Assembly (NCBI GenBank): GCA_964531025.1
Contig: CAZHDY010000002.1
Location: 213,859-277,858 of the forward strand
Source: CALMEC01 sp964531025
GTDB taxonomy: Bacteria > Actinomycetota > Thermoleophilia > Miltoncostaeales > Miltoncostaeaceae
Direction: 5' to 3'
Length of the DNA stretch: 64,000 nt
Shown: piece by piece, positions 9,161-19,769 of the stretch
Position numbering within the stretch: the stretch's first letter is position 1
Layout: the number at the start of each line of letters is the position of its first letter
Translations under genes and position numbers: made by a program
Notes under the pieces: model-generated
Databases searched by the model: none
Told to the model about the DNA's origin: nothing
The model's input: only the letters and a program-made list of their open reading frames with translations

Positions 9161-10228
9161 CTAATACTGCGGTCGCCTGGCTCGTTTGTTGCCACCGGAC
9201 GACTTGCGCATGACTTCGAACTCTTCCAGCGCACGACCGGACCCGACGGCCACGCAGGTGAGCGGCGACTCGGCCACGTGGATCGGCATCTCGGTCTCGC
9301 GGCGCAGGCGCTCGTCCAGCCCCTGGAGCAACGACCCGCCGCCCGCCAGCATGATGCCGCGGTCCATGATGTCGGATGCGAGCTCCGGCGGGGTCTTGTC
9401 GAGCGTGCTCTTCACGGCGTCGATGATGGCCTGGAGCGGCTCTTCGAGGGCGATGCGCACATCCTCTGACGAAAGCACGACCGTCTTCGGAAGGCCAGTG
9501 ATCATGTCGCGCCCACGGATCTCCGCCTGGACCTCTTCCGCCAGCGGGTAGGCGGATCCGATCTCCAGCTTCACCTCCTCGGCGGTCTGGGTGCCGATCA
9601 TCAGCTTGTGCTCGCGCTTGGTGTAGTTGATGATCGCGTCGTCCAGCTCGTCACCGCCCACCCGCACGGACTGCGCCACGACGATGCCGCCGAGCGAGAT
9701 CACGGCGACCTCGCTGGTGCCTCCCCCGATGTCGACGACCATGCTCCCGGTCGGTTCGGCGACGGGAAGACCGGCCCCGATGGCCGCGGCCATGGGCTCC
9801 TCGATGAGCTGGGCCTCGCGCGCACCGGCCGAGTAGGTCGCCTCGACGACCGCGCGCTTCTCGACCCCGGTCACGCCGGAGGGCACGCAGACCACCACGC
9901 GCGGGTGCGCCCAGCGGTTCTGGTGAACCTTGCGGATGAAGTGCTTGAGCATCTGCTCGGTCACGTCGAAGTCGGCGATGACGCCGTCCTTCAGCGGGCG
10001 GATGGCGCTGATGTTGCCCGGCGTACGGCCCAGCATGCGCTTCGCCTCGATGCCGACGGCATGCACCTCGTTGCTGCGGTGGTCGATCGCCACCACGGAC
10101 GGTTCCGACAGCACGATGCCCCGGCCACGGACGTACACCAGGGTGTTCGCCGTCCCCAGGTCCACCGCCATGTCACGACCGCCGAATCCGGTCAGATACC
10201 CCCAAAGCCCGATGGCCGTTCCTCCCAC
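9161..10228 (-). CDS. mreB: Actin-like cell shape protein MreB
   Basis: Bacterial actin that forms membrane-bound filaments and orients lateral wall synthesis. Actin-fold nucleotide-binding motifs are intact: phosphate 1 MAVDLGTANTLVYVRG, connect 1/phosphate 2 VVDIGGGTSEVAVISLGG, and adenosine motif IMLAGGGSLLQGLDERL. The GTG at 10228 gives 355 aa, about 20 residues before the first beta strand, compatible with the membrane-binding leader; the exact start is uncertain. First gene of the shape cluster, so the promoter should lie in 10229-10353. Confidence 0.95.
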   Translation of the reverse strand: MGGTAIGLWGYLTGFGGRDMAVDLGTANTLVYVRGRGIVLSEPSVVAIDHRSNEVHAVGIEAKRMLGRTPGNISAIRPLKDGVIADFDVTEQMLKHFIRKVHQNRWAHPRVVVCVPSGVTGVEKRAVVEATYSAGAREAQLIEEPMAAAIGAGLPVAEPTGSMVVDIGGGTSEVAVISLGGIVVAQSVRVGGDELDDAIINYTKREHKLMIGTQTAEEVKLEIGSAYPLAEEVQAEIRGRDMITGLPKTVVLSSEDVRIALEEPLQAIIDAVKSTLDKTPPELASDIMDRGIMLAGGGSLLQGLDERLRRETEMPIHVAESPLTCVAVGSGRALEEFEVMRKSSGGNKRARRPQY

Positions 10229-10353
10229 GCGCGTCCGACTCCAGCCAGATGCAGGAGATTAGCGCCACCCGCCACCCTGGCCAACTGCAATCGTTGCAGG
10301 TGTTTGCGCTGCATCTTGCAAGAGTTCAGGGACGTTCGCCCCGATGGTCGCGG

Positions 10354-10959
10354 TCAATCGGTGACGGGTGATGCCCAGGGGGCAAGACGGACGTCCTCGA
10401 GCATGCGGGCCAGTGCGGCGACGGGCAGGCCGACCACCGTCGTGAAGTCCCCGTCCACGCCCTCCACCAGGCAGGCGCCGGATCCCTGGATGGCGTACGC
10501 CCCCGCCCGGCCCTGCCATTCGCCGCGATCGAGGTACCACTCCCGCAATGCCGTCGGGATCGGGCGGAACGTCACGTCGGTCCAGGAGACGTGCCCGCGT
10601 TCGTCTCCGGTGTCGCGGATGAGGTGGATGGCGCTCGCCACGCGATGTGTGCGTCCGGCGAGGGTGTCCAGCATCTCGGCGGCCTCGTCACGATCGTCCG
10701 GCTTGCCCAGCATCGCGCCGCCCAGGACCACGGCTGTGTCGGAGCCCAGCACGGCTCCGCCGACCGGTACGCCGGCGCGATCGGCCACGTCGCGCGCCTT
10801 CATCCGCGCGTGGTGCAGCACGATCTCACCGGGATCGGTCATGCCGTCCGGCGTGTCCTCCGGGTACTCCGAGGCGACGACGCGGTGGTCGACGCCGAGC
10901 GATCGCAGGAGGGAGCGGCGCTGCGGCGAGCGGGATGCGAGGACGATCACGCCCGCCAC
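10354..10959 (-). CDS. maf: Maf-like nucleotide pyrophosphatase
   Basis: House-cleaning nucleoside triphosphate pyrophosphatase of the Maf family, hydrolysing non-canonical or methylated NTPs. Diagnostic motifs are VIVLASRSPQRRSLLRSLG at the N-terminus, LGSDTAVVLGGAMLGKP with the catalytic aspartate, and AGAYAIQGSGACLVEGVDGDFTTVVGLP. GTG 10959 starts a 202-aa product of normal length; GTG 10950 is also possible. The open frame to 11076 lies inside ndk and is not used. It follows ndk by 25 bp on the same strand. Confidence 0.9.
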   Translation of the reverse strand: MAGVIVLASRSPQRRSLLRSLGVDHRVVASEYPEDTPDGMTDPGEIVLHHARMKARDVADRAGVPVGGAVLGSDTAVVLGGAMLGKPDDRDEAAEMLDTLAGRTHRVASAIHLIRDTGDERGHVSWTDVTFRPIPTALREWYLDRGEWQGRAGAYAIQGSGACLVEGVDGDFTTVVGLPVAALARMLEDVRLAPWASPVTD

Positions 10960-10984
10960 AGGCCTCTGAGAGGGTCCGGCGCGG

Positions 10985-11386
10985 TCAGCCGAAGTGGAGC
11001 GCGAGTTCGCGCTCGGCGGACTCGGAACCGTCCGAGCCGTGAATGATGTTCTCGGCCACCGAGAGGGCGTAGTCACCGCGGATGGTGCCGGGAGCGGCGT
11101 CGGCCGGGTTCGTCGCGCCCATCATGGTGCGCATCACCGAGATGGCGTTCTCACCCTCGACGGTCAGCATGACGACGGGGCCGGAGGTGATGAAGTCCAC
11201 GAGCTCGCCGAAGAAGGGGCGCTCGCGGTGCTCGCCGTAGTGTTCCTCGGCCACCTCACGGGCCATGTCGACCATCTTGAGGCCGGTGATCGTGAAACCC
11301 CGACGCTCGATACGGGCGATGATCTCGCCGGACAGGCCGCGGGCGACCGCGTCGGGCTTGATCATGATGAACGTACGCTCGCTCAA
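10985..11386 (-). CDS. ndk: Nucleoside diphosphate kinase
   Basis: Transfers the gamma phosphate from NTPs to NDPs through a phosphohistidine, balancing nucleotide pools. The 133-aa protein has RTFIMIKPDAVARGL at the N-terminus, the Kpn-loop region and the active-site H116 in NIIHGSDG. The TTG start at 11384-11386 overlaps the stop codon of the upstream zinc-ribbon gene, with AAAGGA about 11 nt upstream, so the two are probably co-translated. Confidence 0.96.
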   Translation of the reverse strand: MSERTFIMIKPDAVARGLSGEIIARIERRGFTITGLKMVDMAREVAEEHYGEHRERPFFGELVDFITSGPVVMLTVEGENAISVMRTMMGATNPADAAPGTIRGDYALSVAENIIHGSDGSESAERELALHFG

Positions 11387-11835
11387 TGTGTGGTTAGTCC
11401 TTTTGGGTCGTCGCCGGCATCGATCGGGCCGACGAAGGGAAGCTCGGTTACGGGTGACGTCATGGCGTGCTCACACCACGGGCAGACGGTCCACCGGGGG
11501 TCGACCGGACGCGCGCAGTTCTCGCACGGCTCCTTGAGCCGGCGCATGCATGACGGGCACAGCATGTACGTGGGATCGGTGGCATAGCCGCACTCGGGGC
11601 ATCGGAGCGATGCCTCCCGGGTGAGGGCGAGCGTCTCGAGCTCACGGTCGCGCTGCTCCTGAAGCGTCTCGGGCGGGCGGATCGCCACGTACACGAGAGC
11701 CCCGAGGAACGGGATGATGAGGGCGATGAACCCCATCAGGTAGGGGAACCCCGGTGCGCTCCTCCGGCGTCGGGCGTCATTGAACACCCATACGCACAGT
11801 CCGAGCCACATGAGGACGATGAAGATGATCAGCAT
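11383..11835 (-). CDS. Small membrane protein with double zinc ribbon
   Basis: 150 aa. Two hydrophobic segments (1-18 and about 30-52) are followed by a cytoplasmic tail with four CxxC knuckles: CPEC, CPSC, CENC and CPWC, a double zinc-ribbon (DZANK-like) arrangement. The N-terminus resembles the short two-helix anchor seen in PLDc_N-type proteins. No enzymatic motif; likely an adaptor or regulatory membrane protein. It overlaps the ndk start. Confidence 0.8.
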   Translation of the reverse strand: MLIIFIVLMWLGLCVWVFNDARRRRSAPGFPYLMGFIALIIPFLGALVYVAIRPPETLQEQRDRELETLALTREASLRCPECGYATDPTYMLCPSCMRRLKEPCENCARPVDPRWTVCPWCEHAMTSPVTELPFVGPIDAGDDPKGLTTH

Positions 11836-11918
11836 GACCCGCAGAACCGACCACCAGGGTGAGTCGAAGAAGTTCGAAAGCGAGTCGAATACGTTTGCGG
11901 ATAGCAGGGCGTGACCTC

Positions 11919-13226
11919 TCAGTTCCGGCCATTTCCGGGAGTTTCGCGGGCGAGTTTACCAGGGGGTAAACCCCAGCGACGCAGGATCGCGTCGCGGACA
12001 TCCGACAGAAGATAGAGCGAACCACAGACGATGACGATCCCGTCGGGGCCGGCGATCTCGCGTGCACGGGCGACGGCGTCCTCGGGATGTTCGACAACAT
12101 CCACGTCCATCCCTTCGCCGTGTACCGCACGACCGAGCTCGGCCGCGGGGGTGACGCGGGGGTTCCGCGACGCCGTCGTCACCACGTGGGCGACCCGGTC
12201 GCGCAGGGGCGCGAGCATCCCGGGACGATCCTTGTCGCGCAGGATCGAGAGCACGGCGACGATGCGACGTCCGGCGGGCAGGTCCTCCGCGAGGGCGCTC
12301 ATCCCGGCAGGGTTGTGCGCTCCGTCGAGGATGATGACGGGCCGACCCTCGATCACCTCGAACCGGCCGGGATTGGCAACCGAGGCGACGGCCGCGACGA
12401 CCGCCGTGGAGGGGAGCGCATCACCCAGCCGTCGTTCGGCCGCCGCAAGGGCCACCGCCATGTTCCAGCGCTGCACCGACGTCGGACCCGCGTCCACCGT
12501 GTACCGCCCCAGTGGCGTCGTCACACGGACCCGCCGCGCGTCGACGTCCTCGATGCGGATGTCCTCCCCCGCCCACCAACCGGACAGGCCTCGATCGGCG
12601 GCGATCCGCCGGACGGCCTCGTACGCAACAGAGGTGAGCGGACCGACGACCAGGCGATCGCTCCCGTCGCGGGCGACCGCCAGCTTCTCACCTGCGATTG
12701 CGTACTCCGTGTCGCCGAGCAGGTCCGTGTGCTCACGGCTCACGTTCGTCAGGACGACGACGGCGTCCTCCAGGACGTTGCTCGCGTCGTAGCGTCCGCC
12801 CAGACCGGCCTCGACGACGAGGGCATCCACGCCCGCGTGGTGCAACGCCACGAACGCCGCTGCCGTCAGCACCTCGAACTGCGTGACCGGATCGTCCGCG
12901 AAGGTCACCGCCGCGTCGGCGACCGCACCCACGGCACGGGCGAATGCGTCCTCGGTGATCGGCACCCCGTCCACCTGGATGCGCTCCCGCCAGTGCGTGA
13001 TGTGCGGCGAGGTGTAGGCGCCCACGCGCAAGCCGGCCGCTCGCAGTGCCGCCGCGGTATACCGCGTGGTGGACGTCTTGCCGTTGGTCCCCACCACGTG
13101 GATGGCCGGACGTCCACGCTGGGGATCGCCCAGGAGGCCCAGCAGCCGCTGCATCCGCTCAAGGCCGAACCGCATGCCGAGGATCTCACGCTCCTCGACA
13201 TACCGAACCGCCTCGTCAGGGGTCAC
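11919..13226 (-). CDS. folC: Folylpolyglutamate / dihydrofolate synthase
   Basis: Mur-ligase-family enzyme adding glutamate to (dihydro)folates. Motifs: P-loop VVGTNGKTSTTRYTAAAL, YTSPHITHWRERI, the Mur ligase centre VVEAGLGGRYDASNVL, and ILDGAHNPAGMSALAEDL in the C-terminal ligase domain. GTG 13226 gives 435 aa, the usual length; the open frame further upstream to 13319 runs into the inverted-repeat element at 13247 and is not family-like. Ends 83 bp upstream of the zinc-ribbon gene. Gene order valS-folC is common in many bacteria. Confidence 0.92.
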   Translation of the reverse strand: MTPDEAVRYVEEREILGMRFGLERMQRLLGLLGDPQRGRPAIHVVGTNGKTSTTRYTAAALRAAGLRVGAYTSPHITHWRERIQVDGVPITEDAFARAVGAVADAAVTFADDPVTQFEVLTAAAFVALHHAGVDALVVEAGLGGRYDASNVLEDAVVVLTNVSREHTDLLGDTEYAIAGEKLAVARDGSDRLVVGPLTSVAYEAVRRIAADRGLSGWWAGEDIRIEDVDARRVRVTTPLGRYTVDAGPTSVQRWNMAVALAAAERRLGDALPSTAVVAAVASVANPGRFEVIEGRPVIILDGAHNPAGMSALAEDLPAGRRIVAVLSILRDKDRPGMLAPLRDRVAHVVTTASRNPRVTPAAELGRAVHGEGMDVDVVEHPEDAVARAREIAGPDGIVIVCGSLYLLSDVRDAILRRWGLPPGKLARETPGNGRN

Positions 13227-13246
13227 GGGGCCGGATGACCGAGATC

Positions 13247-13363
13247 GTTGATTCCGCGGAACTCGTGGCGTGGTGCACGCCCCCGGCGGCGCGGATGCGC
13301 AATCCGTCCACCCGCCCACGTCATCGGTGACGCACCCCGCATCCGCTCCTCCGTGAAATCAAC
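13247..13363. repeat. Inverted-repeat element, copy 1 (between folC and valS)
   Basis: A 117-bp unit bounded by 14-bp terminal inverted repeats: GTTGATTCCGCGGA at 13247-13260 and TCCGTGAAATCAAC at 13350-13363 (12/14 match). Inside, minus-strand reading shows the family core with GTGCGTCACCG, GGGCGGGTGGA and GCATCCGC...GCCGCC. The right terminal repeat supplies the last codons and TGA stop of valS. Related copies are at 40690, 47434 and 53193. Confidence 0.8.
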
Positions 13364-15926
13364 CATCGAGCTGGACCAGCTCGGCTCGGAGCGTCTCGAG
13401 GGCCTCCCGGTGCGCGGCGGCCTTCTGCCGCTCGGCGTCCACGAGGTGCGCCGGTGCCCGTTCCACGAACTTCGGGTTGCCAAGCTGCTTCTCGGCGCGG
13501 GCGAGTTCACCCTCAACCGTCGTGATCTGCTGCGCGATACGGACACGCTCGGCCTCCACGTCCACCACGGCCTCGTCACGGGCGACCAGCAGCCGCCCCT
13601 GCGACAGCGGGATCGGATGGCCCCCGTCGCCGATGTCGTCGGTGATCGTGACGCGCGCGATGGCGGCGATCTCGTCCCGAGGGATCGGCCCGGACACATC
13701 CTCGAGCGCGACGTCGAGCTCGGTCCGCGGCTTGATCTCGTGTGACTGGCGGAAGGTGCGGAGCTCCGTCGTGATCTCGATCAGACGGTCGATGGCCGCG
13801 CGGGCATCCGGATCGTCCTCCCACGATGATTCGGCGAGGCGATGTGTGAGCAGCATGCCCTCGCTCCCGGGCATGAGCCGGTAGCACTCCTCGGTGATGA
13901 AGGGCATGATCGGGTTCGCGAGCGTGAGCAGCGCCTCCCAGACGTAGCCGGCGACCTCGGGGCTGGCGGCGTCGGCCTTGAGAAGCTCCAGGTACCAGTC
14001 GCAGAAATCGTCGAAGATGGCGTGGTAAAGCACGTCGGCCAGACCGCTGAACTCGTATTCGTCAATCAGACGTGCCGCGGCATCGATGGTTGCGGTCAGA
14101 CGCGAGGCGATCCAGCGATCGGCGACGGTGCGGAGCTCCGGCGCCTCGCCTCCCGCCCGTCCTCCGCGACCCACGACGAGGCGCGTGGCGTTCCAGATCT
14201 TGGTGACGAGCTGCCGGCCCTGAAGCACGCGCTGCTCGTTGAAGCGCACGTCCTGCGTGCTCGCCATGAGAAGGAGGCCGAAGCGGACGGCGTCGGCGCC
14301 GTGCTCGTCCACCAGGTCGAGCGGGTCGATGCCCGTTCCGAGGCTCTTGCTCATGCGCCGACCGTCGGGCGCCTGGATGATCGGGTTGATGACGACGTCC
14401 GAGAACGGGATGTCGCCCATGAACTCCAGGCCCATCATGACCATGCGGGCGACCCAGAGAAAGATGATGTCGCGCCCGGTGACGAGGACGTGCCCCGGGT
14501 AGAAGGCGCGCAGCTCGGCCGTGTCGTCGGGCCACCCCTGGGTCGCGAACGGCCAGAGTGCCGAGCTGAACCAGGTGTCGAGGACGTCCGGGTCGCGCTC
14601 CCATCCGTCACCCTCGGGCGCCTCGAGACCCACGTGGACCTCGTCGCCGCGGTACCAGACGGGGATCTGGTGTCCCCACCACAGCTGCCGTGACACGCAC
14701 CACGGCCGGATGTTCTCGAGCCAGTCCAGGTAGACGCGACCGAAGCGCTCGGGCGTGAAGGTGACCCGGCCGGACTTCACGGCCTCGATGGCGGGCTTCG
14801 CGAGCTCGTCCATGTTGCAGAACCACTGGAGCGACAGGAGCGGCTCGATGCGCTCGCCGCTGCGGTGTGAGAAGGGGACGTCGTGCGAGTACTCGCGGGC
14901 GCTTCGGATGGCACCCAGCGCCGTCAGGTTCTCGAACACCGCCTTCTTGGCCTCGGCGATGGTGAGGCCGGCGTACGCCCCCGCGAGCTCCGTCATCCGC
15001 CCGTCCTCGCCGATGACGCTGACCTCGTCCAGGTCGTGACGGCGTGCGATCTCGAAGTCGTCCCCGGAGTGGGCCGGGGTCACCTTGAGCGCACCGGTCC
15101 CGAATGCCGGGTCCACGTGCTCGTCGGCGATGATCGGGATCTCACGTCCCACGAGCGGCAGCGTGACGGTCTTCCCGATGAGGTCGCGGTAGCGCTCGTC
15201 GTCGGGATTGACGGCGACCGCGGTGTCGCCCAGCATCGTCTCCACGCGGACCGTGGCGACGACGACCTCGCCTCCACCGTCGGTCAGCGGGTAGGCGATC
15301 TCGACCAGCTCGTCCACCACGGTGCGGTTCTCGACCTCGAGGTCCGACACCGCCGATCCGAGGCCCGGATCCCAGTTGACCATGTAGCGGTCGCGATAGA
15401 TGTAGCCCTTCTCGTACAGGTGGACGAACACCTGCGCGACGGCCTCGGCGTACCCGTCGTCCAGCGTGAAGCGCTCACGCGAGTAGTCGAGGGTGCAGCC
15501 CAGCCGCTTCTGCTGGGTGATGATCTGGCCGCCCGACTCTTCCTTCCACGCCCACACCCGCTCGAGGAAGGCGTCGCGCTCCATGTCGGCGCGCCGGATG
15601 CCCTCCGTGGCGAGCATCTTCTCGACGACGGCCTGGGTGGCGATGCCGGCGTGGTCGGTGCCACAGACCCACTCGGCCTCACGCCCGGCCTGGCGGTGGC
15701 GGCGGATGAGCACGTCCTGCATCGTGTTGTTGAGGGCGTGCCCCATGTGGAGCGACCCGGTCACGTTGGGGAGCGGAATCGCGATCACGTACGGGTCGCG
15801 GCCGCTCTCGGGGTCACCGCGCAGCGCTCCGGAGGTGAGCCAGCGGTCCATCCAGGCCGGCTCGGCGATCGTCGGGTCGAAACGTGTGGGCTGATCGGTC
15901 ACCCGGGCAATGTAGCGAAACCACAT
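13359..15926 (-). CDS. valS: Valyl-tRNA synthetase
   Basis: Class I aminoacyl-tRNA synthetase charging tRNA-Val with editing of threonine. The 855-aa protein has the HIGH-type motif PNVTGSLHMGHALN, the editing (CP1) domain in the middle third (VATVRVETMLGDTAVAVNP), and the KMSKS motif as GRRMSKSLGTG, followed by the anticodon-binding domain and a C-terminal coiled-coil (EAERVRIAQQITTVEGELARAEKQL). ATG 15926 is supported by GGAGA 7 nt upstream; GTG 15902 is a weaker option. The last codons and stop come from a repeat element. Confidence 0.97.
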   Translation of the reverse strand: MWFRYIARVTDQPTRFDPTIAEPAWMDRWLTSGALRGDPESGRDPYVIAIPLPNVTGSLHMGHALNNTMQDVLIRRHRQAGREAEWVCGTDHAGIATQAVVEKMLATEGIRRADMERDAFLERVWAWKEESGGQIITQQKRLGCTLDYSRERFTLDDGYAEAVAQVFVHLYEKGYIYRDRYMVNWDPGLGSAVSDLEVENRTVVDELVEIAYPLTDGGGEVVVATVRVETMLGDTAVAVNPDDERYRDLIGKTVTLPLVGREIPIIADEHVDPAFGTGALKVTPAHSGDDFEIARRHDLDEVSVIGEDGRMTELAGAYAGLTIAEAKKAVFENLTALGAIRSAREYSHDVPFSHRSGERIEPLLSLQWFCNMDELAKPAIEAVKSGRVTFTPERFGRVYLDWLENIRPWCVSRQLWWGHQIPVWYRGDEVHVGLEAPEGDGWERDPDVLDTWFSSALWPFATQGWPDDTAELRAFYPGHVLVTGRDIIFLWVARMVMMGLEFMGDIPFSDVVINPIIQAPDGRRMSKSLGTGIDPLDLVDEHGADAVRFGLLLMASTQDVRFNEQRVLQGRQLVTKIWNATRLVVGRGGRAGGEAPELRTVADRWIASRLTATIDAAARLIDEYEFSGLADVLYHAIFDDFCDWYLELLKADAASPEVAGYVWEALLTLANPIMPFITEECYRLMPGSEGMLLTHRLAESSWEDDPDARAAIDRLIEITTELRTFRQSHEIKPRTELDVALEDVSGPIPRDEIAAIARVTITDDIGDGGHPIPLSQGRLLVARDEAVVDVEAERVRIAQQITTVEGELARAEKQLGNPKFVERAPAHLVDAERQKAAAHREALETLRAELVQLDG

Positions 15927-16015
15927 CTCGGCTCTCCGTACAAGCCCGGCAACTACCGGGCCACGGAAATATCAACCTCGTGCGTAACCCCGTATGCAAC
16001 CCGATACCCGACCAC

Positions 16016-16317
16016 GAGAGGCCCCGCGCGAAGGCCCAGGTCCAACGGCAAGTGCGCGCATGCCCGCACCCACCCACCAACATCACCGGCCAGATGAGAG
16101 GCCCCGCGCGAAGCCCGGGGACTGGCGGTTGGCCGGGGCGGGCGGGTGGATGCCCGTCCGCCAGTCCCCGGCAAACCCACCCCAGGACCAACGGCAAGTG
16201 CGCGCATGCCCGCACCCACCCACCGACGAAGCCGGCCCCACGAGAGGCCCCGCGCGAAGCCCGGGGACTGGCGGTTGGCCGGGGCGGGCGGGTGGATAGC
16301 CCACCGCCAGTCCCCGG
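16016..16317. repeat. Tandem array of hairpin repeats
   Basis: The 467-bp gap between valS and the thiolase gene holds a tandem array. Block A (18 bp, starts GAGAGGCCCCGCGCG) occurs at 16016-16033, 16096-16113 and 16242-16259. Block B (37 bp, centred on GTGCGCGCATGCCCGCAC) occurs at 16042-16078 and 16188-16224. Block C (38 bp, contains GGGGACTGGCGGTTGG) occurs at 16114-16151 and 16260-16297, each followed by its inverted partner CCGCCAGTCCCCGG (16158-16171, 16304-16317), giving a 14-bp-stem hairpin. Copies 2 and 3 are offset by 146 bp; copy 1 lacks block C. Block C carries the GGGCGGGTGGAT core shared with the dispersed elements. Confidence 0.9.
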
Positions 16318-16393
16318 AAAACGCCCCGGTACCCACAGGAACGAGGGCGTCGGCGCGGGTTTCCGCCTCCCGCGCCCTGCCCCATGCGATGTG

Positions 16394-17587
<1,194 letters not shown>

Positions 17588-17740
17588 TCCTAGCCCCTCC
17601 TCATTCGATGTGCACCCCGCATCCGTGCGGCGACCGCCGCGCTGGGGCCCTGCCGTATCGATCCGGCGTCAGTGTCGGGGCCTCCTCGGTGGTGGTAGGT
17701 CCCGATTGTCGCAGGGCGATGACACAGAGTAGCAGCTGCG

Positions 17741-17785
17741 GCCATCTAAATGGAAAATGCACCTATCGGATCCTAACTATTCCCC
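17741..17785 (-). promoter_or_regulatory. AT-rich patch upstream of the thiolase gene
   Basis: A conspicuously AT-rich stretch in an otherwise GC-rich gap, about 150-200 bp upstream of the thiolase start. Plausible promoter or upstream regulatory site for that gene; no clear hexamer pair can be fixed by eye. Confidence 0.3.
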
Positions 17786-17793
17786 CTCCGGGC

Positions 17794-17826
17794 CCGACGG
17801 ATGCACGCCGCACGTGTCTCCGTCGG
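17794..17826 (-). terminator. Candidate hairpin terminator after the acyl-CoA dehydrogenase gene
   Basis: CCGACGGA and TCCGTCGG form an 8-bp stem with a 17-nt loop, 10 bp beyond the stop codon of the acyl-CoA dehydrogenase gene. No T-tract, as is common in high-GC actinobacteria. Confidence 0.45.
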
Positions 17827-17836
17827 TGGATGCGGA

Positions 17837-19000
<1,164 letters not shown>

Positions 19001-19037
19001 GTTCTCGGGCTCTCTCCTCTTTCAGGCCGGGACCGGT

Positions 19038-19052
19038 GTTTACACCGTAAAC
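19038..19052. promoter_or_regulatory. Candidate TetR operator
   Basis: Perfect dyad GTTTACACCGTAAAC (arms GTTTAC/GTAAAC, 3-nt spacer) in the 77-bp divergent gap between the acyl-CoA dehydrogenase and tetR genes. It overlaps the expected -35 position of the tetR promoter whose -10 is at 19065, a good repressor location. Confidence 0.65.
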
Positions 19053-19064
19053 GCGCCATGAGAG

Positions 19065-19070
19065 TACGCT
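19065..19070 (+). promoter_or_regulatory. Candidate -10 element, leaderless tetR transcript
   Basis: TACGCT (TANNNT) ends 7 nt before the GTG start at 19078, so transcription would begin at or next to the start codon. No good ribosome-binding site precedes the start. Confidence 0.45.
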
Positions 19071-19077
19071 CACCGGC

Positions 19078-19728
19078 GTGGTTATGTCAAGCCCGTCGCC
19101 CACACCCCCTCTCGACTCCCAGCGTATCGCTGTGACGGCTCTCGCGCTGGTCGACGAGCATGGACTCGATGCCCTGTCCATGCGGCGTCTCGGCAGCGAG
19201 ATGGGCGTCCAGGGCATGGCGCTCTACCGCCACTTCGTGAACAAGGATGAGCTCCTCGACGCCGTCCGACGGCTGCTGGTGGAGGAGTTCGCCGGACGGC
19301 TCGACGCCGTGCGACCCAGCAGGAACTGGCGCGAGCACCTGACGACGTTCGCCGTCTGCTACCGCGAGGTGGCGCTTGCCCACCCGCATGCGTTCCCGTT
19401 GCTTGCGACCGGGGCCGAGAAGGCCTGGGCCCACGGCCGAAAGGTCGCGGCGGCCGTCCTCGAATGCCTCCTCGCCGCGGGGTTCGACGAGGAGACCGCG
19501 ATCGGTGCGGAGCGCACCACCATTCGCTACGTCCTCGGCTACAGCCTTATCGAGACCGCCACGGCCGGCACCGCCCGGGTCACCTCCGAGATCACCCAGG
19601 TGGAACGCGCCGACGACGCCATCGCCCGCCTGGTGCGGTCGATCGCGACGACGTCCGACGAGCGACTGTTCACCATGGGCCTGGAGATGATCATGGACGG
19701 CCTCGCCAGCCGACTGCCCTCCCACTGA
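19078..19728 (+). CDS. TetR-family transcriptional regulator
   Basis: 216-aa one-component repressor. Residues about 12-60 are the TetR helix-turn-helix (ALALVDEHGLDALSMRRLGSE then MGVQGMALYRHFVNKDELLDAV); the C-terminal helical part (about 80-210) is the ligand-binding/dimerisation domain and resembles the TetR_C group found in tetracycline-repressor-like proteins. Starts at GTG 19078 or ATG 19084. Divergent from acyl-CoA dehydrogenase, with an intervening dyad, suggesting control of that gene and autoregulation, perhaps by an acyl-CoA. Confidence 0.9.
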   Translation: MVMSSPSPTPPLDSQRIAVTALALVDEHGLDALSMRRLGSEMGVQGMALYRHFVNKDELLDAVRRLLVEEFAGRLDAVRPSRNWREHLTTFAVCYREVALAHPHAFPLLATGAEKAWAHGRKVAAAVLECLLAAGFDEETAIGAERTTIRYVLGYSLIETATAGTARVTSEITQVERADDAIARLVRSIATTSDERLFTMGLEMIMDGLASRLPSH

Positions 19729-19769
19729 TCAGAAGCCAGTCCCGGACCACGACAACCTTCCGAAGGCCT

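Noticed and set aside
16016..16317. Possible CRISPR array
   Set aside because: Repeat blocks are of different lengths and order, spacing is 146 bp, units are internally palindromic and no cas genes are present.
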